Positions 44,632 through 55,274 of a DNA stretch of 61,000 nucleotides are shown here, in pieces. This DNA comes from Tubulanus polymorphus (Eukaryota; Nemertea; Palaeonemertea; Tubulaniformes; Tubulanidae): assembly GCF_964204645.1 (NCBI RefSeq), contig NW_027437442.1, positions 64,001-125,000 on the forward strand, given 5' to 3'. The position numbers were made by a program, and so were the translations under genes. Below the pieces are notes generated by a model. It was given only the letters and a program-made list of their open reading frames with translations. It ran no database searches and had not been told where the DNA came from. Each line of letters opens with the position of its first letter. Within the stretch, counting starts at the first letter, position 1.

Positions 44632-45390
44632 TTACTCTCTACATCTTATAACTAATTCATAAATTACAGGGAAATTATTTAAATCAATTAAGTATCCATT
44701 ATGATTTCTAATTTCTAATCTAAAATTATTAAAACGAGGAATGCATGGTTTGAAATCACATTCTGTTAAATTATAATTTTGCGTTCCAAATTCTTTAACA
44801 TTCTTCAATGGTAAAATGTTTAGTAAACCAGAATTACAAGTTATATCTTTAGTTGCTTCGAATGTTTTTGTAGGATCGATTAAATTGCAATAAATATAAA
44901 AATGCGTGTAAGGTATTAAGTTTGGTGTAACAGCATCAATATTTGTAAAAGATCTATCTGGAAGAATTCCTAACAGTTTAGCTATAGGTTTTTTTACCAT
45001 AAATTTATGTTTTTCACTATTAGACAACCTTATCTTTATTCTATCAGAACTATCACTTTTTAAAAATCTAATACTAAACCCGGAACTACTACCTAATTTG
45101 TGCCAGGCTTTTCTATTAATTTCTTGTGCTAATGTATCTAAATTATATAACCCCGGTTTTAAATATATATAGACCCATGAATCTATGTGTCTATTAAAAA
45201 CTAAAAAGGCTCTATGTTCAATAGTTTTATTCGATATATTATAAAAAGAATTGCATAAACTTATATTAACTAATTTTAAATCAACACAATTCTTAAATTC
45301 TCTATCTAATTGTACTAGTAAATTATGAGATTTATAATTTGTAAGTTTTCTTGAATCAACAAATATTCTGTATTCTTTTAATTCCGCCAT
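44632..45390 (-). CDS. Penton-like minor capsid protein
   Basis: Intact 252 aa. Position in the structural cluster, length and the pattern near its start (EYRIFVDSRKLTNY), with YIYLKPGLYNL and NRKAWHKLG in the middle and a final strand NFPVIYELVIRC, fit the single-jelly-roll minor capsid (penton) protein of Polintons. It would cap the fivefold vertices. The assignment rests on motif memory and gene order; no structure comparison was possible. Confidence 0.75.
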   Translation of the reverse strand: MAELKEYRIFVDSRKLTNYKSHNLLVQLDREFKNCVDLKLVNISLCNSFYNISNKTIEHRAFLVFNRHIDSWVYIYLKPGLYNLDTLAQEINRKAWHKLGSSSGFSIRFLKSDSSDRIKIRLSNSEKHKFMVKKPIAKLLGILPDRSFTNIDAVTPNLIPYTHFYIYCNLIDPTKTFEATKDITCNSGLLNILPLKNVKEFGTQNYNLTECDFKPCIPRFNNFRLEIRNHNGYLIDLNNFPVIYELVIRCRE

Positions 45391-45404
45391 TTATTTTACA
45401 TATT

Positions 45405-45758
45405 TTATTCGAAATCTATTTCGTGATGCCCTTTTTCATTCTTACCTTTGTATACGAAGTAGAAATCTCCAGAACATAATTCTTCTAGATCTTCACTTGA
45501 TAATCTATGAAATCTATTCGGTAAATATGTTCTGATTTTATATGTATTTCCTTTGAATCCTTCATATTCTAAGTGTATAACTAATTTATCTCCATAGTTA
45601 TTAGTAACTGTATCAATATTTGTAATTAGATATTTCTTATGGATTGTTAATTCTGTTAACTTTTTGAATTTATAATCTACAGATTTTACATTTGTTATAT
45701 CTTTAATTCTATCTAGAAATAATTTGTTGTTCTCACTGTGTGTTTGTTTACTCTCCAT
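45405..45758 (-). CDS. 117-aa conserved Polinton ORF
   Basis: Intact. The core KIRTYLPNRFHRLSSEDLEE and a C-terminal GDFYFVYKGKNEKGHHEIDF recur in many Polintons as I recall, without known function. The element A relic (15,940) is conserved in the same core. Start preceded by TTTTAATAAAAATATG and TATAAATGG, a motif shared with the HNH, zinc-finger and element A polB starts. Confidence 0.75.
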   Translation of the reverse strand: MESKQTHSENNKLFLDRIKDITNVKSVDYKFKKLTELTIHKKYLITNIDTVTNNYGDKLVIHLEYEGFKGNTYKIRTYLPNRFHRLSSEDLEELCSGDFYFVYKGKNEKGHHEIDFE

Positions 45759-45787
45759 TTATAATACATATTTTTATTAAAATTTGA

Positions 45788-48700
45788 TTAACACGTTAGA
45801 ATTCTTTTCATTATCTCGTTCTCTTTTGTTTCTTCTCTTTTAAATTTTAAGTATTCATCTAAATTACAACCATAAGCAACTGTATGAATTCCATCATCTA
45901 AAATATATCTTTTATCATCAAATGGGTTTAGACTTATCTTTTCAATTTCTTCAATAAACATTTCATGATCTTCAGATCTTAAACATATCATCTTATGTTT
46001 TCTAACTTCTTCATTGAATATACAATTGATGTAATCTTTGAAATGAATATTCTTTTCTACTACACTTTTGGTTATTCCTTTTAACTTTTTAGCTTCATGT
46101 TCTTTAGTTTTATATGAATACATTTTAGATCTAATACCTATGAACTCTATCATTTCTTCACCACCTAATTCACGGGAACTTTTTTATTATCATTGCTAAA
46201 CAATTCATGATCTTTAGGATAGTTACTAAAATCAAAATGATGTTTTAATGTTTTTAAATCATCAGTTATGTTATATGTTTTTATCTTTAATATGTAAGAA
46301 TCTGTATCAAAGTATAATATTTCTATATGTTTTTATCCAAAAAGTGGTTGTAATACATTATAATAGAATTCATACATTAGTAATTTTGATAATTCTAAAA
46401 CTGAAGCGCCAACATAGATTGGTTTATTAAATTTCATTGATGTTCTTCTCATTTTAACTGCGGCTAAATTTTCATCAAATATTCTGTTACCTATAAATTT
46501 AGGATATGTTTGTAAATGTCTAATTCTTTTACCATTACTAACTAACTCAATATCATTTCTATTTCTAATATTTTCACAAGTCTTACCATAGAATGCATTG
46601 TTCATTAACTTGAAGAAATCATTCTCGAAATCAGTTTTAGCTTCAGTTCTCTGTTTGGTGTTAAAATCTATATATTTTTCTAACCACTTAGATTGACTAA
46701 ATGAAATATATCTATGTACTTTTTTTAGAATCATTCCTTGTTTTAGATAAAACTTTAACATTCTGTAATGTACTACATAATTATATTTATCTTCTTGAGT
46801 TACCATTAACTTTTCTGTATGAATAAAATTTTCGGGTTTAATTCTTTTTTGATAATTTGATAATTCTTCATGAGTAACGGTTTTATGTTCGGGACAGTAT
46901 GCTAGATTTCTAGATTTAAATTTAATATGTTCAGGATATTCTAAATCTACAACAAAGAAGTAACCAGTATCTGAATCATCTGCAATATCTAGAATTCTTT
47001 TCTTCCAATCAAATTTATCATTATTTTCATTCTGTAAAACTTCACTTATTTCAAATACTCCATAAGGTTGTGGTTCCATCATTGCCCAACCATACAAATT
47101 ATTTGCATCTATATATAATAACTTATCCAGGGTTATCATTTACATTGAAATATCTATCACCTAATACACCTGAAACTCCTCCTCTTATAGATTTTTCAAA
47201 TAATAATAATTGATCTATATTTGTTAACAAATCCATTTTTATATCTGTAAATTTTAATCCACAATCCCATGTTAAACCTGGGCTAGAATAACAATGACAA
47301 GGATCAATATTGAAATATTTTAGGTTTACATCTCAAAACCTTTCGAATATATCGGTTAATAATAATACATCTGATTTTAAATATAAATCTACTAATTGTC
47401 CATGATTTTCTATTTTGAAATGATTCCAAATATTCAATGTTCTATTATATACTTCATCTTTAACATATTCATTTTTTAATTCATCATAGAATTGTTCTTT
47501 TAATAATTCAGTTATATTGAAATCATTATGATTTTTATAGAAAGAATATGGAATTGCTCCTTTATATCTCATTAATTGAAAATCATCATTATTTGGGTAG
47601 TGTTGTTTTAATATTTTTAATTCATCAGCAACTAATGATTTTGATAAGTTATCTAATGAACTATTTAAAAATCTATATGAATCTATAAATCTTAAACACC
47701 CAAATTGGAATGATATATAATTCTCAGATGTTTTAGCTAACATTCTAAATTTATAAGTTGGTATTTTATCTTTTGATCTATTTGAATTTAATCTTTCTAT
47801 TTCATTATTAATTTCTTCTATTTTATGGCATAACTGTTTGATGAATAAATGTGCATCATATCCTGATAGATTATGAAATATAACTGGTACAAAATTAATT
47901 TTCTTAGCTTGTAAGTTACAATTCTCATGTGCAGTGCCTCTAAACTTTCCATTCAAATGATCATGGTCTCTTACTTTTTTATCTCTAAAATTAAATATCT
48001 TTTCACAATAATAACATTTATCTGCAAACGCAAATTCTTCTTTATCTTCTTCTGTCATTATAATTTCTATATTTGTATTCAGTAATTTACTAAATCTTAT
48101 TTCATATTCAATTAGTAAGTCACAAAAATGATTGACAACATTTTCATTTCTGTAATTACAATATTCACTTTCAATTAGTTCTGGATAATCAGATTTAATA
48201 TATAACCCGAAAGCAGCAGCTGATTGATGAATCTTTTTAATAGTATTTGTTTTTGGTGGTTCATCTGAAAAATCATTTTCATTAGAATTTAATTTCTTTC
48301 TTTTATAATATATTTCTTTTCTATCTTGATCAGTTAATTCTTTATTTAATGATTCAAAATCTCCATATATAACAAATGGAACTTTATCTTTGTAATCTTA
48401 TTTTTTGAATTCTAATATTTTATCTTTTTCATTTGGTAAAACTAATTTACAATAATCATGATTTTCACATAATTGTTTATGATTTAATAATGTACTTTCA
48501 TTACTGAATCTATGTAAACATTTTCTACAAAGATATATTTTATGGTGATCACTTTCTGTTCTAAAGAATAAATCTATTTGTTTAATCCACATATAATGAT
48601 TCTCATAATATAGTATATCTATAACATCGTTTGAATCATAATCTTTTGATAGATATAAAGGTTCTAATGTATAATGTTTTATATTGTTACCTTTTGTATT

Positions 48701-49813
48701 TGGTAATTTGATTAAATCAAATACATTTATTCTTAAATTATTATCTCTTTCTATTTTTGGGATGTTTTTAATTATAACAGGATACTTATCTATCTTATAA
48801 TTATTTTCAAATTGTTTATAATTTGTTAATCTATAAGTATGTTTATTATAATCTTCAACTGGGTTTAAGCAACTTATTATAGCCTATAGAAAACATTTAT
48901 CATCTTCATTTTGTACATTTATTACAGCATTAGTTTTAAATGGTAGTTTAATATAACTTGATGCTTCAATATCTGGTTCTTTATAATATGATACATTATT
49001 TTCATCAATTGGTTTTGATTTAGTTAACTTATTATATTTTGTGTTATAAACATGTAAAGTCATAAATATTATTTCATCAAATATTAAACCAGATCCTTCA
49101 AAATATTTCTCTTCTATGTTAGTTTTTACTTCATTATAAGATTTATCTTATTTATCATCTATATGTTGTTTTGAAATAATATGTTGTGAATGAGAATTTA
49201 TATTATATATTGGTTTATCTTCAGATTTTATGAATTTAACTTTAACTGATATACTAATTTTAGGATATTCAACATCAGTTATTATTTTTATTATTTCTTT
49301 CATATTATCTAAAAGTTTTTTATTTTCTTCTAATGTTTTTCCTTCATGAAATTTAAACTCGATAGCTGCTGGACCAGTATCACTTTTATATGCTTCGGTT
49401 ATCTCTATATCTTTTTTATTATCCAATAAATTAATATATTTTCTTACATCTTCCATGTATGGTCTTTTATTGTTTAATTTATTTTTTATGTTTTTAATTG
49501 TCTTCTGTTTCTTATCATTATCTTTATCAAAATAATCTTCACCTAAGATATCATTATTGATATTTCTAATATGATTTTTAGATTTCAAATGTTCTTTATA
49601 ATATCTTTTATCACTGAATGATTGATTACATGTATCACATTTGTATGTTTCTTTTTCATTGTTTAATTCATCTAATTTAGTTTCTAATATATCATCTTTA
49701 TATTCTAGTTTCAATTTATTCTCTAAATGTGTTTTAGTTTTATTGTGTCTTGCTTTTTGGGATTTATCTATATTGATTTTACATGTGGAACAGTAGTACT
49801 TATTTGCTTCCAT
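45788..49813 (-). pseudogene. Protein-primed family-B DNA polymerase, multiply broken
   Basis: About 1,340 codons in one order. N-terminal C2H2-like fingers (C8, C11, H23, H29 and a second at about 58-81). Exonuclease I YGDFES near 48,365. A CYYCEKIF...DHDH zinc/EndoVII-like segment near 47,990. Exonuclease II GYDAHLF near 47,855. Exonuclease III YLKSDVLLL near 47,370. Palm motif A DANNLYGWAM near 47,095. Motif B KLMNNAFYGKT near 46,595. Motif C YFDTDS near 46,310. C-terminal FIGIRSKMYSYK. In-frame stops stand at 49,148, 48,884, 48,398, 47,333 and 46,333, and frame changes at about 47,138 and 46,172. It is not translatable as one enzyme. The first ATG lacks the TAAATG context. Confidence 0.93.
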
Positions 49814-49866
49814 TTTGATATCAAATTTTTTTTTTAAATTGATTTTAGAAGTTCAATGATTTATAT

Positions 49867-50070
49867 CATGTATTATTTCAATCACACTTTACTAACACTT
49901 TTAATGTTTAAAAATCTAACTCACACAAATATGAATATTGAAATAATGTTGTAAATATATACTTTTATATTGAATAATCTGTCAATTTAAATGTTATTCA
50001 TGTACATGATTATTTTAAGAGTAATAGGGGTAATGGGCTTTCAGGTTAAAGGTTGAATGGTCGAGTTCAT
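49867..50070. repeat. Inner terminal inverted repeat, right
   Basis: Inverse of 27,942-28,145. It ends with the AGTAATAGGGGTAATGGGC motif at 50,021, the inner edge of the right tip. Confidence 0.9.
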
Positions 50071-50296
50071 TTAAAAACAAAACATTAAAAGTAATTTAAA
50101 ACTATAATATATTTTCATAACCGTGTGTATTTCAGTTGAATAATAGAATAATTATTATTATTAAAATATATTTGATTATATGAATTTGTGTATTTTAAAT
50201 AAATCAATTGGTCGCGGAGCGGAGCGGTAGCGAAGTGGAGCGACCAATTGATTTATTTATTTACCTTTGGCCTGAAAGCCCATTACCCCTATTACT
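50021..50296. repeat. Palindromic right tip of element B
   Basis: AGTAATAGGGG at 50,021 and CCCCTATTACT ending at 50,296 bound 276 bp. The outer 33 bp pair well. Inside is a hairpin at 50,197-50,262 (AAATAAATCAATTGGTCGC with its complement) whose loop is GC-rich (GGAGCGGAGCGG). The middle differs from the left tip. Confidence 0.9.
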
Positions 50297-50302
50297 GTGA
50301 GC
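50297..50302 (+). repeat. Element B target-site duplication, right copy
   Basis: GTGAGC directly after the CCCCTATTACT terminus, identical to 27,646-27,651. Confidence 0.95.
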
Positions 50303-51027
50303 GACTTAAACTACCAAAACTAGATGGACGTCAAACGGACGTCTCTTCGCTATCACAACAAATGAAAGACCTTCAAAAGACTATAACTTCACTCCAACTC
50401 CAACTGACCAGTATGAATGCTGATATAAGTGCTGTAGAGAACCACAACAAAACTGTTATTATTCCAGATCATGATATGCCAGTACTCACACCAGAGACTA
50501 CGGTCCAATGCAGTGCGACAGTTAGTCTTCCAGATACGAAAACGTTAGAAAGCACGACTGTAAGATTACCTCCCGAATTTCGGCCACAGTCATTCCCTAA
50601 ACCGAATCAATCGAACCTGCAAGACTTTGCTGCCGGTCTTACTTATAGCGATGTCGTTAAACATGGGCAGACTGATCCTCACACTGACGATGAAGCAACC
50701 CCTTGGACTGAAGTTAATCGCCAGCGTCGAAAATCTAATCATCCGAAAAAAAACTGAGAAGAGCTTTAAGATACAGGGAGTGCCGCGCGCAAAGTCCCCA
50801 GTCGAGCTGTTTATCACCCGCTTGCGACCTGGAACTACGGCCGATAATGTCTCGAACCACATACGGGAACAGTGCGGCATTAATTCTTGGTGCACAAAAC
50901 TTAGACCAAATATGATACTTACTCCTCCTTCAGGGTTAAAATACCTGGCGGGAATTACGAACAGGTCACGAACCTTGAAATGTGGCCGCAATATACATTC
51001 ATAAAAAGATTTAGAAAACCGAGATAA
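50297..51027 (+). pseudogene. LINE ORF1, 3' part
   Basis: Continues ORF1 from 27,651 (Ser-Glu-Arg, then LKLPKLDGRQ). A coiled-coil segment (LSQQMKDLQKTITSLQLQL) is followed by a Ser/Thr/Pro linker. After a shift near 50,755 comes the RNA-binding-like region (KIQGVPRAKSPVELFITRL) and, after another shift, KYDTYSSFRVKIPGG and PQYTFIKRF. This is ORF1 of a CR1-like LINE. Confidence 0.8.
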
Positions 51028-51034
51028 GACAGAG

Positions 51035-53870
51035 ATGTACAACTACAGAAAACAGAAAACAGAGACGCGTGGTGGCAAGGCTATGAAATGCCAGATGATG
51101 AACACAGGTATGATCACCAGTATCGACAGCAATATGAACGATACGACAACGACTGGTACGAACACAATTAGAATAGCGACGCTCAACTGTCACTCTCTGA
51201 AAAACAACATCTTAGATGTAAACAAACTTTGTAACGAAAGTGCTATCGTTCTCCTTCAAGAACACTGGCTTTTACCCCAAGATCTTAATTTCATGGACAA
51301 GGTCCACCCCAATTTCACTCATTTTTGGGAATCTGCAGTCGATACTTCTCGTGATATTTTGGTTGGCCGTCCATACGGCGGCACAGCCTTTCTATGGCGC
51401 AAATGTCTAACTTCGAAAATACATCGAATATCATATGGTGATCCGAAAATCATCGGAATCAAACTTAACGACGCTCATTTCTTGGTAATGGGAGACTTTA
51501 ACGCGTCACCGTCTGCCAACTTTGGAAATATTCTCCGACGCTTTACCGAGGATCACAGTCTTATTTCTGCCGACCTAGAAAATCTCTCACCAGATACCTA
51601 TACGTTTATTAGTGATGCGCATTGAACAACATCATGGCTGGATCACATTCTGACTAGTTATCAGATTAATCGAAAAATTACAAAGTACGAAGTTAAATAT
51701 CAATATATTATCTCCGATCATAGACCCCTGTGTTTCGAGCTTTCGCTGTCAAAAAAAGTCAAACAAATTCCATCGACGAAAACAGATAGGTCAACGAAAC
51801 GTTGTGTCCGATGGGACAAACTATCTGATACTGAAATCTCGCGATATAAACTTAAAACAGACGACAATCTGTCAGCAATCACAATCCCTTCAGAACTAAT
51901 ATGCTGTAAAGACCATAGCTGTGCCAATCCTACTCATTTGATCGCTGTTGACACTTTTTACGGAAACATCATTGACGCAATTCAGTCTGCGCAACATGAC
52001 ATATCGAGCATTACCGCACATACTGAAAACCAATTCGATATACCGGGATGGAACGACTTACTGCGAGAAGATCATGAGCGTGCCAGGGAAGCATTCCTGG
52101 CATGGCGTACAGTCGGTAGTCCAAAAAAGGCTATGAATACCAACGCATGCGCTTACTAAGATCGCGTTTTAAGCTGGCGTTGCGAAAATGTAGGAAACAG
52201 GAGGAAACTTTTAAATCCGATTCTTTAGCAAATAGCCTATACGCCAAGGACCCGTGTCAATTCTGGAACAAAGTTAAATGTTTCAATAATAAGTGCGCAC
52301 CTGTATCAACGTCTATCGATCACGCTACTGGTGATGAGGAAATAACCGAAAAATGGAGAGATCATTAACAGAAATTGTTTAACTACGTTACTAATGATAG
52401 AAATAGATCAGATGTAGAGGAATTTCTCTCTTATAGTTTAGATGACCACCTCGTGATTTCGCCCAACGACGTGGATCGTGCAAGTCAATCCACTTATAAA
52501 GTCAATTAAAACTGGAAAAGCTCCAGGTATTGATAATTTGCAAGCTGAAAGTTAAGTAAATGCGTCACCGATTATCGTTATATTACTGTCAATGTGTTTT
52601 ACATGTATGCTACAACACTCGTTTTTCCCCAACGTCTCTCAAAAGTTATAATTAATCCAATACCAAAAAACAAGACTGGGGATATGTCCAGTGTTAGTAA
52701 TTACAGGCCCATAGCTTTAGTGACAGTCATATCTAAAGTGTTTGAGAAAATAGTTTTATTTATTTGTGAGGATCTGTTAATAACCACCGACAATCAGTTC
52801 GGTTTTAAAAAGCGTCATTCAACTCAACATTGTATATTCGTTCTTAAGGAGACAGTCCAGCAGCAGTACATGGATGCTGGAGGTCCAGTATTTGCCTGCT
52901 TCCTAGACGCTTCAAAAGCATTTGACCGGATAAATCACTGGACTATGTTCAAAAAACTTGTAGATCTAAAAATTAATAGTAGGTTGATTAGGATACTTTT
53001 ATTTTGGTATAGAACTCAACAATATCATGTAAGATGGAACGGAGCTTTATCAGACGGCTTCAATGTGTCCAATGGAGTGAGACAGGGTGGGATTTTGTCA
53101 CCTCTCCTTTTTTGTATATATTTAAATGACCCTAGTGTCAAACTCAATTCTTTCAACATTGGCTGCATAAACTATGGTACTCTAATAAATCATTTAATAT
53201 ATGCCGACGACATTTGCATTTTTTGTCCGTCTGCAAAGGGTCTACAAACTCTAATGAATATTTGTAATAACTATGCAAGCCAACATGACATAACATTTAA
53301 TATAGATAAAAACTCAGTGTATAGTTTTTAAGCCATCTGGCTTTGTTTTCTATGGCAATGTTGTGCCGCCAGTGTATATGAATAATTGCCTCATAAAATA
53401 TGTAAATGATGTAAAATATCTAGGATATTACATTTCATCTGCTTTATCTGATGATGCAGACATGATTTATCAAACCAAATTGCTCTGCATCCGTGCAAAC
53501 TCTATTATCCGTAAATTTTCTTCCGGCAGCAATGTTGTGAAAAACAAACTGTTTTCTAGCTATTGTACGTCTTTTTATAGTATGCCTATTTGGTCAAATT
53601 TTTCTAAACAAACTTACAACCGCTTACGTGTGTGTTTCAATAATGCGTTCAGGCGCCTGCATCATTTTGAACCGGTGTAGTGCTGCCGCAATGTTTTTCA
53701 ATAATCATGTGAAAAGCTTCGGCGAGATTTACCGCAAAATAGTCTACTCTTTTAAATCCGGTATTCTGTCTCATCCAAACACTCTTGTTCAATCGATCTC
53801 TAGCTCAATTTCATTCTACTTTTCATCACTATTTAAAACATGGGACAGTATACTGTACACACAATAAAGT
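51035..53870 (+). pseudogene. LINE ORF2: AP endonuclease plus reverse transcriptase
   Basis: Endonuclease: IRIATLNCHSLKNN, LLQEHWLLP, GRPYGGTAFLW, LVMGDFNASP, then a stop, SWLDHIL and SDHRPL. After a degenerate linker (51,780-52,590) the RT has SNYRPIALV, FACFLDASKAFDRINHW, NGVRQGGILSPLLF and LIYADDICIF. The C-terminal region 53,363-53,870 has KYVNDVKYLGYYIS. Frame breaks lie at about 51,625, 52,590, 53,331 and 53,680. It nicks target DNA and primes reverse transcription in active copies. This copy is dead. An AATAAA lies at about 53,864 and the tail is (AAT)n. Confidence 0.88.
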
Positions 53871-53994
53871 CGTAACCTTAAAACAGTGCTATGTATTTTG
53901 TATATTTGTCATTATAATATTTTTGTAAAAAAATTTGTTATATGGACATATGTCTGAAATAAAACATAATAATAATAATAATAATAATAAAATT

Positions 53995-54960
53995 ATATCT
54001 TTCGTACTTGATTAAAAAGAAATGGTTCTCAGCCGAACAATTTGTTTCTAGGGTTAATGAATTTAAGTATATTGGTTATGATTCTAGATATTCCGTCAGT
54101 TTCTGTAAAAAAAAAGAAATCTGAAATCAAGATTCCAGGCAGAGCTATTCAGAATTGGACATTACTTCGACTGCTTCCTGTTATCTTATCAGATGATATA
54201 TATAAGATACTGATGATCCCGTCTGGAAACTAATTATTTTATTCCGGGAACTGGTAGAAATTGTTTGTTCACCTAAGCTTACGAGGAGAATGGTTGCAAT
54301 TATGGATTTACTTATCAAATGAATACCTACATCTTCGAAAATTTCATTTTCCTGAATCACTTTTAAAACCAAAACACCATTTTCTATTACATAAGACTGT
54401 TTCATTTGGCCCTCTTATACATATGTGGACCATGAGGATGGAGGGAAAGTACTCTTATTTTAAATGAGTGACGCGTCGCATTCAGAATTTTAAGAATATT
54501 CTGATATCAGAAAACACCAGTTTTTACTCGCTTATTACTCCTGTGGTCACATATATGAAATGGAGCTTAAGTTTGAAAAAATGTTGCAACTGTTTTCATT
54601 GATAGGATATATTCTTAAGATGTGCAACATTGTATTAGGGCCTGTTTAGCAGAACAAACTGAAATTTCTACGGTCAAAAAGTTATCATGGAGAAATGTTG
54701 GGTATAAAGCTGGTTGTGATATGTTCGTAATTTTGTGATGTTCACATGATGGACTTATTCTAGGTGATATTTTGTTGTTGTTGATCAGAAACCAGCAAGC
54801 ATTCTGTGTGCTTGAAAAGCACCATGCCAACTATGATGGTAGCTTTGGAGTACGGACTTCGAGTAATTTTCTTGAGAAACTCTGTTTGTCGCGAAAGCAA
54901 TTTTTTTTATTTCTAGTGACTGTTAGGTGCTGCCACCTTTTCTGGTGTGCAAGTTTCATT
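53995..54960 (+). pseudogene. Gene X, 3' half
   Basis: Resumes the protein broken at 26,767: IISFVLD, stop, KKWFSAEQFVSRVNEFKY, then DDPVWKLIILFRELVEIVC, EYLHLRKFHFPESLLKPKHH, FGPLIHMWTMRMEGKYSYFK, and later a segment near 54,680-54,890 (GYKAGCDMFVIL, GDILLLLI). Several shifts and stops. The same uncharacterised family as the 5' half, whose C-terminal motifs (KPKHHFLLH, WTMR-E-K-SYFK) are very characteristic. The original function is unknown. Confidence 0.7.
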
Positions 54961-55270
54961 TTTTCCTAAAATTAGGGTTTTAGTTCCAACTTAATTGAAA
55001 CTTCCTGTGAAAACAAAATAGATGGAACATGAATACTGCTCGAATAAATTCGACATAAGAGAAGGAAAGTAGTTACTTATGGTTTTATTTTCTGATTGAG
55101 CTTATTCGCAACACTGTTTGCATCTCGGATCTATCCTGGACTATAATCCATTGTTTTCATACAACATGCTTAATCGAGCCGTAATTGTTTTGAAGCACAC
55201 ACCAAACAGAGCATTATAGAAGCAGTAAGTTAAGATCTTAGATCCTGACAAATTTAGAAATAATGAATAA
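54961..55270. other. No gene seen
   Basis: Host DNA downstream of gene X with no ORF or repeat that I can support. Confidence 0.4.
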
Positions 55271-55274
55271 CAAT

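Larger units (their letters stand above)
27652..50296. mobile_element. Element B: complete Polinton/Maverick provirus
   Basis: A 22,645-bp element (18.1 kb without the internal insertion) with AG...CT ends, inverted termini and 6-bp target duplication. Its gene set is typical of Polintons: DDE integrase with chromodomain, FtsK/HerA ATPase, double-jelly-roll capsid, penton-like protein and protein-primed PolB, with an HNH nuclease as an accessory. Plus-strand genes occupy the left, minus-strand genes the right, converging at about 38 kb. No adenovirus-type cysteine protease was recognised in any visible frame. Capsid, ATPase, PolB and other ORFs are broken, so it cannot be a functional element as it stands. 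Confidence 0.95.
26824..53990 (+). mobile_element. CR1-like LINE inserted in gene X and split by element B
   Basis: Two parts, 26,824-27,651 and 50,297-53,990, together about 4.5 kb: a 5' region, ORF1, ORF2 (AP endonuclease plus RT) and a 3' UTR ending in (AAT)n. ORF1 reads through the element B target site. Gene X reads through the LINE insertion (DLKLY at 26,766, then IISFVLD at 53,995). The copy is near full length but has many frameshifts, so it is inactive. Confidence 0.85.

Noticed and set aside
45788-49813. Stop-codon reassignment or programmed readthrough in polB
   Set aside because: Intact genes in the same element use TAA, TAG and TGA only as ends, frameshifts accompany the stops, and element A shows sense codons at comparable positions.
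50248-50296. ORF start at 50,248 inside the Polinton tip
   Set aside because: It is a chance ATG upstream of LINE ORF1. The real ORF1 comes from 27,252 across the insertion.
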